Below are positions 1-5,612 of a stretch of DNA of 8,162 nt, piece after piece. The notes below the pieces were generated by a model. It was not told the origin of the DNA and ran no database searches. It was given only the letters and a program-made list of their open reading frames with translations. Within the stretch, counting starts at the first letter, position 1. Every line of letters begins with the position of its first letter. The translations under genes and the position numbers were made by a program. Source of the DNA: Thermococcus sp. (GTDB lineage: Archaea > Methanobacteriota_B > Thermococci > Thermococcales > Thermococcaceae); assembly GCA_021160985.1 (NCBI GenBank), contig JAGHBN010000099.1, forward strand, positions 1 to 8,162, read 5' to 3'.

Positions 1-1
1 G

Positions 2-415
2 ATTGAAGCGGGCCTGCTGGGGCTCAAGGTCTACGGTGTGGACATAAAGCCCGAGATGGTTGAAGGGGCCGAGATGAACCTCAGGCACTACGGTGTGAAG
101 GACTACGAGCTCAGGCTCGGAGACGCGACGAGGCTTGAGGAGCTGTTCTCGAGCAAGAAGTTCGAGGCGGTAGCAACCGACCCGCCCTACGGAACCGCCG
201 CGACACTCGCGGGAAGGAAAAGGGACGAACTGTACAGGGGAGTGCTCAGGAGCATCTACAACGTCCTCGAAGACGGCGGCAGGCTGGCGATAGCGTTCCC
301 GACGGGTTTCGACGGGAAGGGCGAGGCTGGGAAAGTCGGGTTCAAGATGCTCGGGCGCTACTACCAGCGCGTACACAAGAGCCTTGAGAGGTACTTCTAC
401 GTGTTTGAGAAGTGA
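2..415 (+). CDS. trmG10: tRNA (guanine(10)-N2)-dimethyltransferase, C-terminal part (5' end outside window)
   Basis: The last 137 codons of a gene that begins before the window; the open frame runs from base 2 to TGA at 413-415. The fragment starts inside a class I SAM-dependent methyltransferase fold. The opening IEAG and the following VYGVDIKPEMVEGA fit the end of motif I and the acidic loop of motif II that hold SAM. DPPYG at fragment residues 60-64 is the motif IV catalytic signature (D/N-PP-Y/F) used by enzymes that methylate exocyclic amines. GGRLAIAFPTGFDG (about 92-105) fits the later strands. Together these resemble the archaeal Trm-G10/Trm11 family, which forms m2G and m2,2G at position 10 of tRNA in the cytoplasm. 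The RNA-binding THUMP domain would lie in the missing N-terminal half. Another THUMP-type N2-guanine or N6-adenine methyltransferase is possible, because motif IV alone does not fix the substrate. Confidence 0.8.
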   Translation: MEAGLLGLKVYGVDIKPEMVEGAEMNLRHYGVKDYELRLGDATRLEELFSSKKFEAVATDPPYGTAATLAGRKRDELYRGVLRSIYNVLEDGGRLAIAFPTGFDGKGEAGKVGFKMLGRYYQRVHKSLERYFYVFEK

Positions 416-451
416 AGAATGAATAGAACCACTTCCTCAGTGAAAATCAAC

Positions 452-470
452 AAAAACCTTTTTACATTAA
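452..470 (+). promoter_or_regulatory. Candidate BRE/TATA promoter of the DUF257 gene
   Basis: An A-rich BRE-like stretch followed by CTTTTTACATTAA sits about 25 bases upstream of position 488. Transcription would then start almost on the GTG codons at 487 and 493, implying a leaderless or nearly leaderless mRNA. A second weaker TATA-like run, TTTTAAAG, lies at 480-487. Assignment is by pattern only. Confidence 0.5.
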
Positions 471-486
471 ATCCCCTTCTTTTAAA

Positions 487-1164
487 GTGGGGGTGATTAC
501 GACGGGTACTGCTTATGAGCCGTTGGCCGAATACTTCCAGAGCATCAAACCGGGAGAAGATGTCCTAATCGAATATACTTCCAATGAACCGATTCATGTA
601 TTCTTCCATCTCCTCCTGGAGCACCTACGTAGGAACGGGATCCCCGTTATCATAGTGGACGAACTAGACCACCTCCACATTCTCAGGACACAGCTCAAGC
701 TGGCCGGCGTTGACACCGAACTCATAGACACTGCCAATGTCATAAAAATAGGTGGAGTGCTCAACATCGGAAATGTCCTCGGCAGGATTGATCTCAGCAA
801 GGAGTTCCCAATAAGAAAGAAGCACTACGAGGAAGCCCTGAAGAAGGTAAGCGCGGACTATACAGTTAGACTCGTTCTCGGCTTCGACAAGGTTCTGGCG
901 ATGCACGAGATGAACAGAAAAGATTTAGAGGCCCTGTTCGGCTACATGATGAGGCCACACCTTGGCGATGAACGGAGGACGACGGTGTACTTCATTAACA
1001 CGGAGCTCCTCGGCGAGAGAACACTCAAAGAGCTCAGGGAGCACGCAAGCAGGGTCTTAAACATTAGGTTAAAGGAGAAGTCCATCGTCATCAAAGTCAT
1101 AAAATCCCCGAACATTTCCGAGTATGGGAAAGAAATGAAGAGCGGGACAGAATGCAGTATTTGA
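487..1164 (+). CDS. DUF257 family protein (KaiC/RecA-like fold, degenerate P-loop)
   Basis: A 225-residue protein of unknown function. GEDVLIEYTSNEP (23-35) followed by a helix, then GIPVIIVDELDHLHI (51-65), resembles the DUF257 family described from Pyrococcus and Thermococcus, whose core looks like KaiC/RecA ATPases. The hydrophobic strand ending in DELD (58-61) resembles Walker B. The place where KaiC has GxxGxGKT reads EYTSNEPIH, so no Walker A is visible and ATP hydrolysis is doubtful. No signal peptide or membrane segment is seen; it is probably cytoplasmic. It is transcribed alone and ends 3 bp from the convergent alaX. The start is uncertain: GTG at 487 and GTG at 493 (223 aa) both fit a leaderless mRNA, but both lie in a run, GGGGGTGAT, that itself looks like a Shine-Dalgarno site. 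TTG at 523 is a further option. Family assignment is fairly secure; function is unknown. Confidence 0.78.
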   Translation: MGVITTGTAYEPLAEYFQSIKPGEDVLIEYTSNEPIHVFFHLLLEHLRRNGIPVIIVDELDHLHILRTQLKLAGVDTELIDTANVIKIGGVLNIGNVLGRIDLSKEFPIRKKHYEEALKKVSADYTVRLVLGFDKVLAMHEMNRKDLEALFGYMMRPHLGDERRTTVYFINTELLGERTLKELREHASRVLNIRLKEKSIVIKVIKSPNISEYGKEMKSGTECSI

Positions 1165-1167
1165 ACC

Positions 1168-1809
1168 TCAGTCCTCAAGCCATATCTCAAGCCTCTGCTT
1201 TCCCTTTCCAAGGCTGGAGCGCTTGAACTTCTTAAGGTGGCCGATTTCCTTTATGTCCCTCACGTGTGTGCCACCGCAGGGGATGACCTCGAAGTCCCTT
1301 ATCTGGGTGTACCTTGTCTCCCCTTCCCACCATATCTTCATCTCGCCGCCCTCGTCAACGAGCCTGTTGAAGAGCTCTATGATCTGCTCCTTCCACTGGT
1401 TCACGTTCTCAGGATAGGCTATGTCGTAGCGGCCTTTCTCCACACTCATGCCGCTGCCGTAGGGCTCCCACTCGCCGGGCAGAACCTCGTTCAGCACGTG
1501 ATCCAGAAGGTGCATCGCGGTGTGTATGCGCATGAGCTTGTAGCGGTAGTCCCAGTCGAGCTTGAGCTCAACCTCATCGCCGGGCTTGAACTTTTCGGGT
1601 TCGGCAACGACGTGCCAGACGTTTCCGGCATCGTCCTTGTAAACGTCGAGAACCTCGACCCCGTTTATCCATCCCCTGTCGTGGGGCTGGCCGCCGCCGG
1701 TCGGGTAGAATATCGTCTGGTCGAGGAGAAGGGCGTTGTCCCTGACCTCAAGAACCTTTGCCTTTGCCTCCTTGAGATAGGCGTCTTCATAGTACAGCTT
1801 GCGTGTCAT
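1168..1809 (-). CDS. alaX: Alanyl-tRNA editing protein AlaX (AlaX-M type)
   Basis: A free-standing trans-editing enzyme that hydrolyses mischarged Ser-tRNA(Ala) (and possibly Gly-tRNA(Ala)) in the cytoplasm; it is related to the editing domain of AlaRS. The 213-residue product has the features of the medium-length AlaX-M class: a glycine-rich segment PTGGGQPHDRG (36-46) and the zinc ligands H96 and H100 in HTAMH plus C178 and H182 in CGGTH. All catalytic and metal residues are present and the length is typical. The longest frame begins with GTG at 1818, but that codon lies in the Shine-Dalgarno run GGTGGTGA. ATG at 1809 sits six bases after the first GGTG and gives the family-typical N-terminus MTRKLYYEDAY. 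It has its own TATA box in the 60-bp gap after the CGP-CTERM gene. It ends 3 bp from the convergent DUF257 gene, so its terminator must lie inside that gene. Confidence 0.95.
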   Translation of the reverse strand: MTRKLYYEDAYLKEAKAKVLEVRDNALLLDQTIFYPTGGGQPHDRGWINGVEVLDVYKDDAGNVWHVVAEPEKFKPGDEVELKLDWDYRYKLMRIHTAMHLLDHVLNEVLPGEWEPYGSGMSVEKGRYDIAYPENVNQWKEQIIELFNRLVDEGGEMKIWWEGETRYTQIRDFEVIPCGGTHVRDIKEIGHLKKFKRSSLGKGKQRLEIWLED

Positions 1810-1811
1810 TT

Positions 1812-1819
1812 TCACCACC
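1812..1819 (-). promoter_or_regulatory. Shine-Dalgarno site of alaX (fixes ATG 1809)
   Basis: Read on the minus strand, GGTGGTGA matches the archaeal consensus GGAGGTGA with one mismatch. The first GGTG is six bases before ATG 1809. Upstream GTG triplets at 1818 and 1815 are part of this site rather than likely starts. Confidence 0.75.
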
Positions 1820-1840
1820 TTAGAAAAGTTTGGAAAGAGA

Positions 1841-1857
1841 GTTTAAATGAATATCGA
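1841..1857 (-). promoter_or_regulatory. Candidate BRE/TATA promoter of alaX
   Basis: On the minus strand CGATATT followed by CATTTAAAC lies about 25 bases before position 1820, predicting a leader of about 10 bases carrying only the Shine-Dalgarno site. The T-rich stretch just after the CGP-CTERM stop (1856-1869, minus) may end the upstream transcript. Confidence 0.6.
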
Positions 1858-1869
1858 AAAGAAAGAAGC

Positions 1870-3279
1870 TCAGCGCCTTCTCCTGTACAGAACCAGAGGT
1901 ATAAGGACAAGTCCAGTGATTAGCGCAGGGCCGCATATGCCCTCGCTACCTTTCTCCGGTAGCGTGTATTTGAACTCGAGCTGTGTTGGGACCTTTGACA
2001 TCAGAGCGGAGTAGTCTTCCTTTTTCATGCCGTAGCGGATGAAAACATGGCTCTTTATGACTATCTCGTTGTCGCTTACCTTTTCCACTTTCATAAGGAC
2101 CTTGCTCCCGTTGGCCTCGAGGGCTATATCATCCGGAATCTGAGTGAACTTGGACCCCTTAGGGAGGGTTATCCTGGTTGTCACAGTCTGATTTATTGCA
2201 GCATTTATCCTGTTGAGGGTCGGAATGGCGTTGAGGCCAAGAGTCGGGTCGTAAGTGTAAATGTATTCCCCATTAGAGTACTTCGTGTAGTTCGCGAGAA
2301 CCCAGTGGAGCCGCAGCCTCAGCGGACCTGTGGAGTTAACGTTCTCCAGCGTTATGTTCCAGTCCTTTACCTCCACACCCTGCTGAGTGAAGGCTCTCTC
2401 ATAACTCTGGTATACTGACTGAACCATGCTTGCCTCGCCCTGCATCATTATCTGAAACTTCAGGTAGTTTATGTAGGATTCCGGCTCGATGTATTCCTCC
2501 AGAGTGTCTAAAGTGCTACTCTCATCCTTAACGGTAAGGTTGTTGTAGACGTTGAGGAGCCATGTCGTATAGTTTCCTTCAGCACCTTCCCTTCCAGTGT
2601 ACTGTATGAGGAATGCCTGAGGAGAGCCATAAATCCTGTTAAGGTCCTCCATTGTGACATTCTCACTCAAGTGGACCCTGGAGTGTATCCGGACAGTGTT
2701 GTCCGTGGCGTTTACATCGATAAAAACATAACTCCCCTGAGATTCCTGCCTGTAGTCGGGCGGCAGCTTTGTTATCTTGGCACCCTCAGGGAGAGCTATG
2801 ACGTAGTAATTGTCGAAATCGAAGCTCTCGTTGAACTTTGTAGGATCTATCTGGGATAGAGCGTTGACCCTCAACAGATCAAGTTCTATCTCCCAGACAT
2901 TGTCGTAGGAGTAGTACTTGGCAAAGTCAAGTATTTTGCCCGTGACTATCAGCACGAGGGGCCCGGTGTCGTTGTAGCCGAGTATTTCACCGCTCGCATT
3001 AACGAGGGTCAACCCCAGCTGTGAAAGGACCTGAACCTGTTGCTGGACGAGCATGGTGGTGGCGTTCTCCAAGCCCATCTTTAGCATGCTCTCCTTGGTC
3101 TTGTTCACTATCTCTGAGGGCCCATAGTAAGTTGTGACGAATTTTATGTCCGCCGAACCGTCCCAGTACACTGTATAATTCTGCTCCAGCTTCTCGGAAT
3201 ATCCCTCCGCTCCGAGAGCGGGCCATGCAAAGACGTTCAATCCGAGAATCAGCAACAGAGCGAACGCAACTTTTCTCAT
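1870..3279 (-). CDS. Secreted CGP-CTERM surface protein with a duplicated beta domain
   Basis: A 469-residue cell-surface protein of unknown function. Residues 1-24 form a Sec signal peptide (MRK, hydrophobic core, cleavage near ALGA). The C-terminus is a CGP-CTERM sorting signal: CGP at 449-451, a hydrophobic segment about 452-464, then YRRRR. In Thermococcales this tripartite signal is thought to be processed and anchored at the Cys by a dedicated membrane enzyme. The ectodomain has 15 N-x-S/T sequons, consistent with heavy N-glycosylation. Two stretches, about 160-228 and 369-439, look like copies of one domain: both have a strand with LP-x-G-x-K, then a Pro, then an IHSRVHL/IKSHVFI strand, then ED-L/Y, ending Q-Y-T/K-Y-T. 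The pattern recalls the C-terminal part of DUF3857/DUF3858-like modules, a weak resemblance. A long helical stretch (about 250-300) separates the copies. Start ATG 3279 follows GGAGGT; the upstream TTG at 3294 overlaps that site. It appears to have its own promoter. Confidence 0.85.
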   Translation of the reverse strand: MRKVAFALLLILGLNVFAWPALGAEGYSEKLEQNYTVYWDGSADIKFVTTYYGPSEIVNKTKESMLKMGLENATTMLVQQQVQVLSQLGLTLVNASGEILGYNDTGPLVLIVTGKILDFAKYYSYDNVWEIELDLLRVNALSQIDPTKFNESFDFDNYYVIALPEGAKITKLPPDYRQESQGSYVFIDVNATDNTVRIHSRVHLSENVTMEDLNRIYGSPQAFLIQYTGREGAEGNYTTWLLNVYNNLTVKDESSTLDTLEEYIEPESYINYLKFQIMMQGEASMVQSVYQSYERAFTQQGVEVKDWNITLENVNSTGPLRLRLHWVLANYTKYSNGEYIYTYDPTLGLNAIPTLNRINAAINQTVTTRITLPKGSKFTQIPDDIALEANGSKVLMKVEKVSDNEIVIKSHVFIRYGMKKEDYSALMSKVPTQLEFKYTLPEKGSEGICGPALITGLVLIPLVLYRRRR

Positions 3280-3285
3280 TAAACC

Positions 3286-3292
3286 AACCTCC
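3286..3292 (-). promoter_or_regulatory. Shine-Dalgarno site of the CGP-CTERM gene (fixes ATG 3279)
   Basis: GGAGGTT on the minus strand; its GGTT ends six bases before ATG 3279. The frame's upstream TTG at 3294 runs into this site and is an unlikely start. Confidence 0.75.
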
Positions 3293-3324
3293 AAGTAGAC
3301 ACTAATATCAAGAAGACCGAGGGG

Positions 3325-3340
3325 TATTTAACTTTATCTC
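3325..3340 (-). promoter_or_regulatory. Candidate BRE/TATA promoter of the CGP-CTERM gene
   Basis: On the minus strand GAGATAAAG followed by TTAAATA precedes a predicted start of transcription near 3303, giving a leader of about 24 bases. Found by pattern and spacing only. Confidence 0.55.
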
Positions 3341-3349
3341 CGGAACCAA

Positions 3350-3390
3350 GGAAATAAAACATAAAGAAACTAGAAACCGAAAGATAAAAC
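3350..3390 (-). terminator. T-rich terminator region after gltT
   Basis: Directly after the gltT stop the minus strand is pyrimidine-rich with several T runs (TTTT, TTT, TTT, TTTT, TTT) and no hairpin. This is the usual form of archaeal intrinsic termination. It separates gltT from the CGP-CTERM gene. Confidence 0.5.
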
Positions 3391-3396
3391 CAGGAC

Positions 3397-4683
3397 TCAG
3401 CCCTTCCACTTTGACTCGTCCAGTTCTCCCTCGGTCTTGGCCACTATTGTAGTTCCTGCAAGGTCACCAGTAACGTTGACCATCGTCCTGCCCATGTCAA
3501 GTATGGCGTCGATTCCGAGTATCATAGCGTATGCAAGGGCCACTGGACTGCCCGCGCTGAGGTCGAGTCCTACGCTCTGAAGCACCATTGCCAGCATTAT
3601 TGCACCCGCGCCAGGAACACCGGCGGTTCCAATCGATGCCAGAACCGCTGTAAGGACGACTATCAGCTGCTGGCCCAGCGTGAGCGGGTGGCCGATGGCG
3701 TTGGCGACGAAGAGCACCGTGACACCCTGGTAGAGCGCAGTTCCATCCATGTTTATCGTCGCACCGAGCGGGAGCGTGAAGGAGAATATTCCCCTGTCAA
3801 TGCCCATCTCTTCTTCAGCAACGCGCATAGTAACCGGCAGGGTACCGCTGGAGCTCCTCGTGACAAAGGCAGTCAGCATCGCGTCCTTGGCCTTCCTGAG
3901 GAACTTGATCGGGTCGATTCCGAAGACCTTTAGCAGGATGAAGTACGTTATGCCTATCTGAAGAACCAGGCCGACGTAAACCGCGGTGACGACTTTGACA
4001 AGCGGGCCGACGACCTTAACTCCCTGGGAGGCCATGACGTAGGCTATGAGGGCAAAGACACCTATCGGCGCGTACTGCATGACACCGCCGACGATAAGGT
4101 ACATTGCCTCAGCCAGACCATCAAAGGCCCTCAGCAGGGTCTCGGCCGACTTCCTAACGCGCTCCTCCTCCCTGTTCATGAGGTAGGTTATCGCTATTCC
4201 CAGGATTATGGCGAAGAATATCACCTGAAGCACTGCTCCGTTGGTCAGCGACGCGAACGGGTTAGTAGGCACTATGTTGAGGAGGGTATCTACCAGTGAA
4301 GGCGCCTGGGCCTCAATTGTTTTGCCGGTGCCTGAGCCAAGGTGGACGTTTGCACCCACGTTGAAAACCCTGCCAACGACGAGACCAAAGAGAACAGCCA
4401 TCGCCGAGGTAGCAAGATAATAGACGACTATCTTGATGCCGACGCGACCCAAGCGAGCCGGACTTATGCTCGCTGCACCGACGACGAGCGATGCTAGAAT
4501 AATTGGCATCACGAGCATCTTCAACAGACGGACAAAGAGGTCACCAAAGGGCTTGATGTACGTTGCCACAGCCCCATCATAGCCATAGTGTCCAGCTATA
4601 AGACCAAAAACTGCACCTAAAATCAAACCATAGAGTATCTTCCATAGCACTGGATAGTCCAAGTACTTACGTAACAGACCCAC
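3397..4683 (-). CDS. gltT: Sodium-coupled aspartate transporter, GltPh/GltTk type (DAACS family)
   Basis: A 428-residue membrane transporter, very like the structurally known archaeal aspartate transporters GltPh and GltTk, which are trimers that import L-aspartate with three Na+. All hallmark elements are present: the serine-rich HP1 tip RSSSGT (276-281), NMDGT in TM7 (311-315), the HP2 loop GTAGVPGAGA (352-361), and TM8 with D396, R399, T400 and N403. These correspond to the GltPh ligand residues D394, R397, T398 and N401. The N-terminal scaffold motif FGDLFVRLLKMLVMP (46-60) is intact, so the gene looks functional. The longest frame starts at ATG 4698, but that ATG overlaps GGAGGTG. GTG 4683 lies six bases beyond the site and gives MGLLRKYLDYP, matching the GltPh N-terminus. 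The gene is preceded by its own TATA box and follows birA on the same strand after 118 bp. Preference for aspartate over glutamate is inferred from the binding residues. Confidence 0.97.
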   Translation of the reverse strand: MGLLRKYLDYPVLWKILYGLILGAVFGLIAGHYGYDGAVATYIKPFGDLFVRLLKMLVMPIILASLVVGAASISPARLGRVGIKIVVYYLATSAMAVLFGLVVGRVFNVGANVHLGSGTGKTIEAQAPSLVDTLLNIVPTNPFASLTNGAVLQVIFFAIILGIAITYLMNREEERVRKSAETLLRAFDGLAEAMYLIVGGVMQYAPIGVFALIAYVMASQGVKVVGPLVKVVTAVYVGLVLQIGITYFILLKVFGIDPIKFLRKAKDAMLTAFVTRSSSGTLPVTMRVAEEEMGIDRGIFSFTLPLGATINMDGTALYQGVTVLFVANAIGHPLTLGQQLIVVLTAVLASIGTAGVPGAGAIMLAMVLQSVGLDLSAGSPVALAYAMILGIDAILDMGRTMVNVTGDLAGTTIVAKTEGELDESKWKG

Positions 4684-4689
4684 TTGGAA

Positions 4690-4696
4690 CACCTCC
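4690..4696 (-). promoter_or_regulatory. Shine-Dalgarno site of gltT (fixes GTG 4683)
   Basis: GGAGGTG on the minus strand, a full match to the consensus core, ending six bases before GTG 4683. It overlaps the in-frame ATG at 4698, which is therefore an unlikely start. Confidence 0.8.
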
Positions 4697-4749
4697 ATGC
4701 AGCAATGTCATTTTATGTGGACCCACGTCAGGAATAGACACCAAGTAAC

Positions 4750-4764
4750 CTATAAAACTTTCGG
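4750..4764 (-). promoter_or_regulatory. BRE/TATA promoter of gltT
   Basis: CCGAAAGTTTTATAG on the minus strand is a strong Thermococcales-type BRE plus TATA box. Transcription is predicted to start near 4729, giving a leader of about 46 bases, the longest in this window. Confidence 0.7.
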
Positions 4765-4770
4765 AAACGA

Positions 4771-4794
4771 CGGGAAAGTGAAAGCACATTCCCG
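4771..4794. repeat. Inverted repeat between birA stop and gltT promoter
   Basis: CGGGAAAGTG at 4771-4780 pairs with CACATTCCCG at 4785-4794, nine of ten positions matching around an AAAG loop. It begins 7 bases beyond the 3' side of the birA stop and ends just upstream of the gltT BRE. It could be an activator-binding site for gltT or an RNA hairpin at the end of the birA transcript. No long T run directly follows it, so it is not a bacterial-style terminator. Confidence 0.6.
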
Positions 4795-4801
4795 TAACAG
4801 C

Positions 4802-5515
4802 TCACGGGAGCGGACGGAGTGAGACGTCCCCGTAGAGGACTCTCCTCAACGACCCTCCAACGTCAAGGAGAAGGGAGCCGTCATCGAGAACATCAACCGC
4901 CCTGCCCAGTATCCTCTCTTCGCCCTCAACAACTTCAACGAACCTTCCGAGAATGAACGTCCTCTCCCTCACCTTCTGCATGAGTAGGAAAGGATCCTCC
5001 CTGAATATTCTGTACCAGGCATCCATGTGAAATAGGAGGCTGTTGAGAACCGTTTCCAGTGGGATTTTAGCGCCCAAAAGTTCAAACATTGAAACGGCAC
5101 TTTCCCTGAGCTCATCGGGGATTGGGTTGTTGACGTTAAGGCCCACCCCCATCACCACGTGCTCTTCACCCCTGCCTTCAACGAGAACGCCGGCTATCTT
5201 CCTGCCCCCAACCCACACGTCGTTGGGCCATTTTATTCCCGACGCTATCCCGAAGTCTGCAAGGGTGTCAACAACGGAAAGAGCCCCAACAAAGACTATT
5301 CTCGGGTCAACGAAACCCGGCTTGAGTATGACGCTCATCCAGAGCCCCCCTTCCGGGGAGGCCCACGCCCTCCCTTTCCTTCCCTTCCCTGCAGTCTGCC
5401 TCTCCGCGATGACAACGGTGCCCTCAGGAACCTCTCTCGCTATTGATTTGGCATAATCGTTCGTCGAGGATACCTCCTCCAGGGTTATCAGCTTCCTTCC
5501 GATTATTCTCTCCAC
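4802..5515 (-). CDS. birA: Biotin--[biotin carboxyl-carrier protein] ligase (catalytic domain only)
   Basis: A 237-residue cytoplasmic enzyme that makes biotinyl-5'-AMP from biotin and ATP and transfers biotin to the target lysine of carrier proteins. STND (17-20), the biotinyl-AMP loop GKGRKGRAW (43-51 region), PEGGLWMS (54-61), KWPNDV (95-100), KIAGVLVE (106-113) and GLNVN (125-129) give the full ligase signature. A small C-terminal SH3-like domain (about 190-235, ending YGDVSL) follows. There is no N-terminal helix-turn-helix, so it is not a DNA-binding repressor like E. coli BirA; the size fits Pyrococcus enzymes of about 235 residues. The open frame extends upstream to 5977, but that extension is antisense to fba and unlike any ligase. 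GTG 5515, six bases after GGTGGTG and about 10 bases after the predicted transcription start, is preferred; TTG 5521 or GTG 5524/5527 are possible. Confidence 0.95.
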   Translation of the reverse strand: MERIIGRKLITLEEVSSTNDYAKSIAREVPEGTVVIAERQTAGKGRKGRAWASPEGGLWMSVILKPGFVDPRIVFVGALSVVDTLADFGIASGIKWPNDVWVGGRKIAGVLVEGRGEEHVVMGVGLNVNNPIPDELRESAVSMFELLGAKIPLETVLNSLLFHMDAWYRIFREDPFLLMQKVRERTFILGRFVEVVEGEERILGRAVDVLDDGSLLLDVGGSLRRVLYGDVSLRPLP

Positions 5516-5521
5516 ACCCAA

Positions 5522-5528
5522 CACCACC
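5522..5528 (-). promoter_or_regulatory. Shine-Dalgarno site of birA (fixes GTG 5515)
   Basis: GGTGGTG on the minus strand; the second GGTG ends six bases before GTG 5515. In-frame GTG codons at 5527 and 5524 fall inside it. Confidence 0.65.
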
Positions 5529-5545
5529 GGGAATACCCCAGAAGG

Positions 5546-5560
5546 CCTAATAAACGTTGG
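5546..5560 (-). promoter_or_regulatory. Candidate TATA promoter of birA
   Basis: CCAACG then TTTATTA (5548-5554, minus strand) predicts a transcription start near 5526, so the leader would hold little more than the ribosome site. It lies back to back with the fba promoter in the 97-bp gap. Confidence 0.55.
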
Positions 5561-5565
5561 TAAAA

Positions 5566-5580
5566 GAGAAAGCTTTAAAT
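5566..5580 (+). promoter_or_regulatory. BRE/TATA promoter of fba
   Basis: GAGAAAG (BRE-like) then CTTTAAAT (TATA, 5573-5580) is a strong archaeal promoter; transcription should begin near 5601, inside the downstream glycolytic motif. Confidence 0.7.
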
Positions 5581-5592
5581 TCTCAAAGTGTA

Positions 5593-5609
5593 TATCACTC
5601 TCGGTGATT
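5593..5609 (+). promoter_or_regulatory. Thermococcales glycolytic motif (TrmBL1/Tgr operator) over the fba start
   Basis: TATCAC-TCTCG-GTGATT matches the published Thermococcales glycolytic motif TATCAC-N5-GTGATA at 11 of 12 defined positions. The motif is bound by the sugar-responsive regulator TrmBL1 (Tgr). It lies downstream of TATA and covers the predicted transcription start and the Shine-Dalgarno GGTGAT of fba. In this family that placement means repression, relieved when maltodextrin-type sugars are present; activation needs a site upstream of the BRE. Regulation here is inferred from sequence and position. Confidence 0.8.
5603..5608 (+). promoter_or_regulatory. Shine-Dalgarno site of fba (fixes ATG 5613)
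   Basis: GGTGAT with GGTG ending six bases before ATG 5613. The in-frame GTG at 5604 is inside this site and inside the glycolytic motif. Confidence 0.75.
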
Positions 5610-5612
5610 AGT

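Noticed and set aside
430..443. CACT-N5-AGTG repeat upstream of the DUF257 promoter
   Set aside because: Only four bases per arm; expected by chance in an intergenic region of this size.
1237..1923. 228-codon plus-strand open frame opposite alaX
   Set aside because: It mirrors the alaX coding strand, and the minus frame has every AlaX motif. The plus frame has no ribosome site or promoter and resembles no family.
1944..1964. Perfect 7-bp inverted repeat CGCTACC / GGTAGCG with a 7-base loop
   Set aside because: It lies inside the CGP-CTERM coding region, encoding the short linker before the CGP signal. With no T run or promoter nearby it is more likely coincidence of Leu-Pro and Gly-Ser codons.
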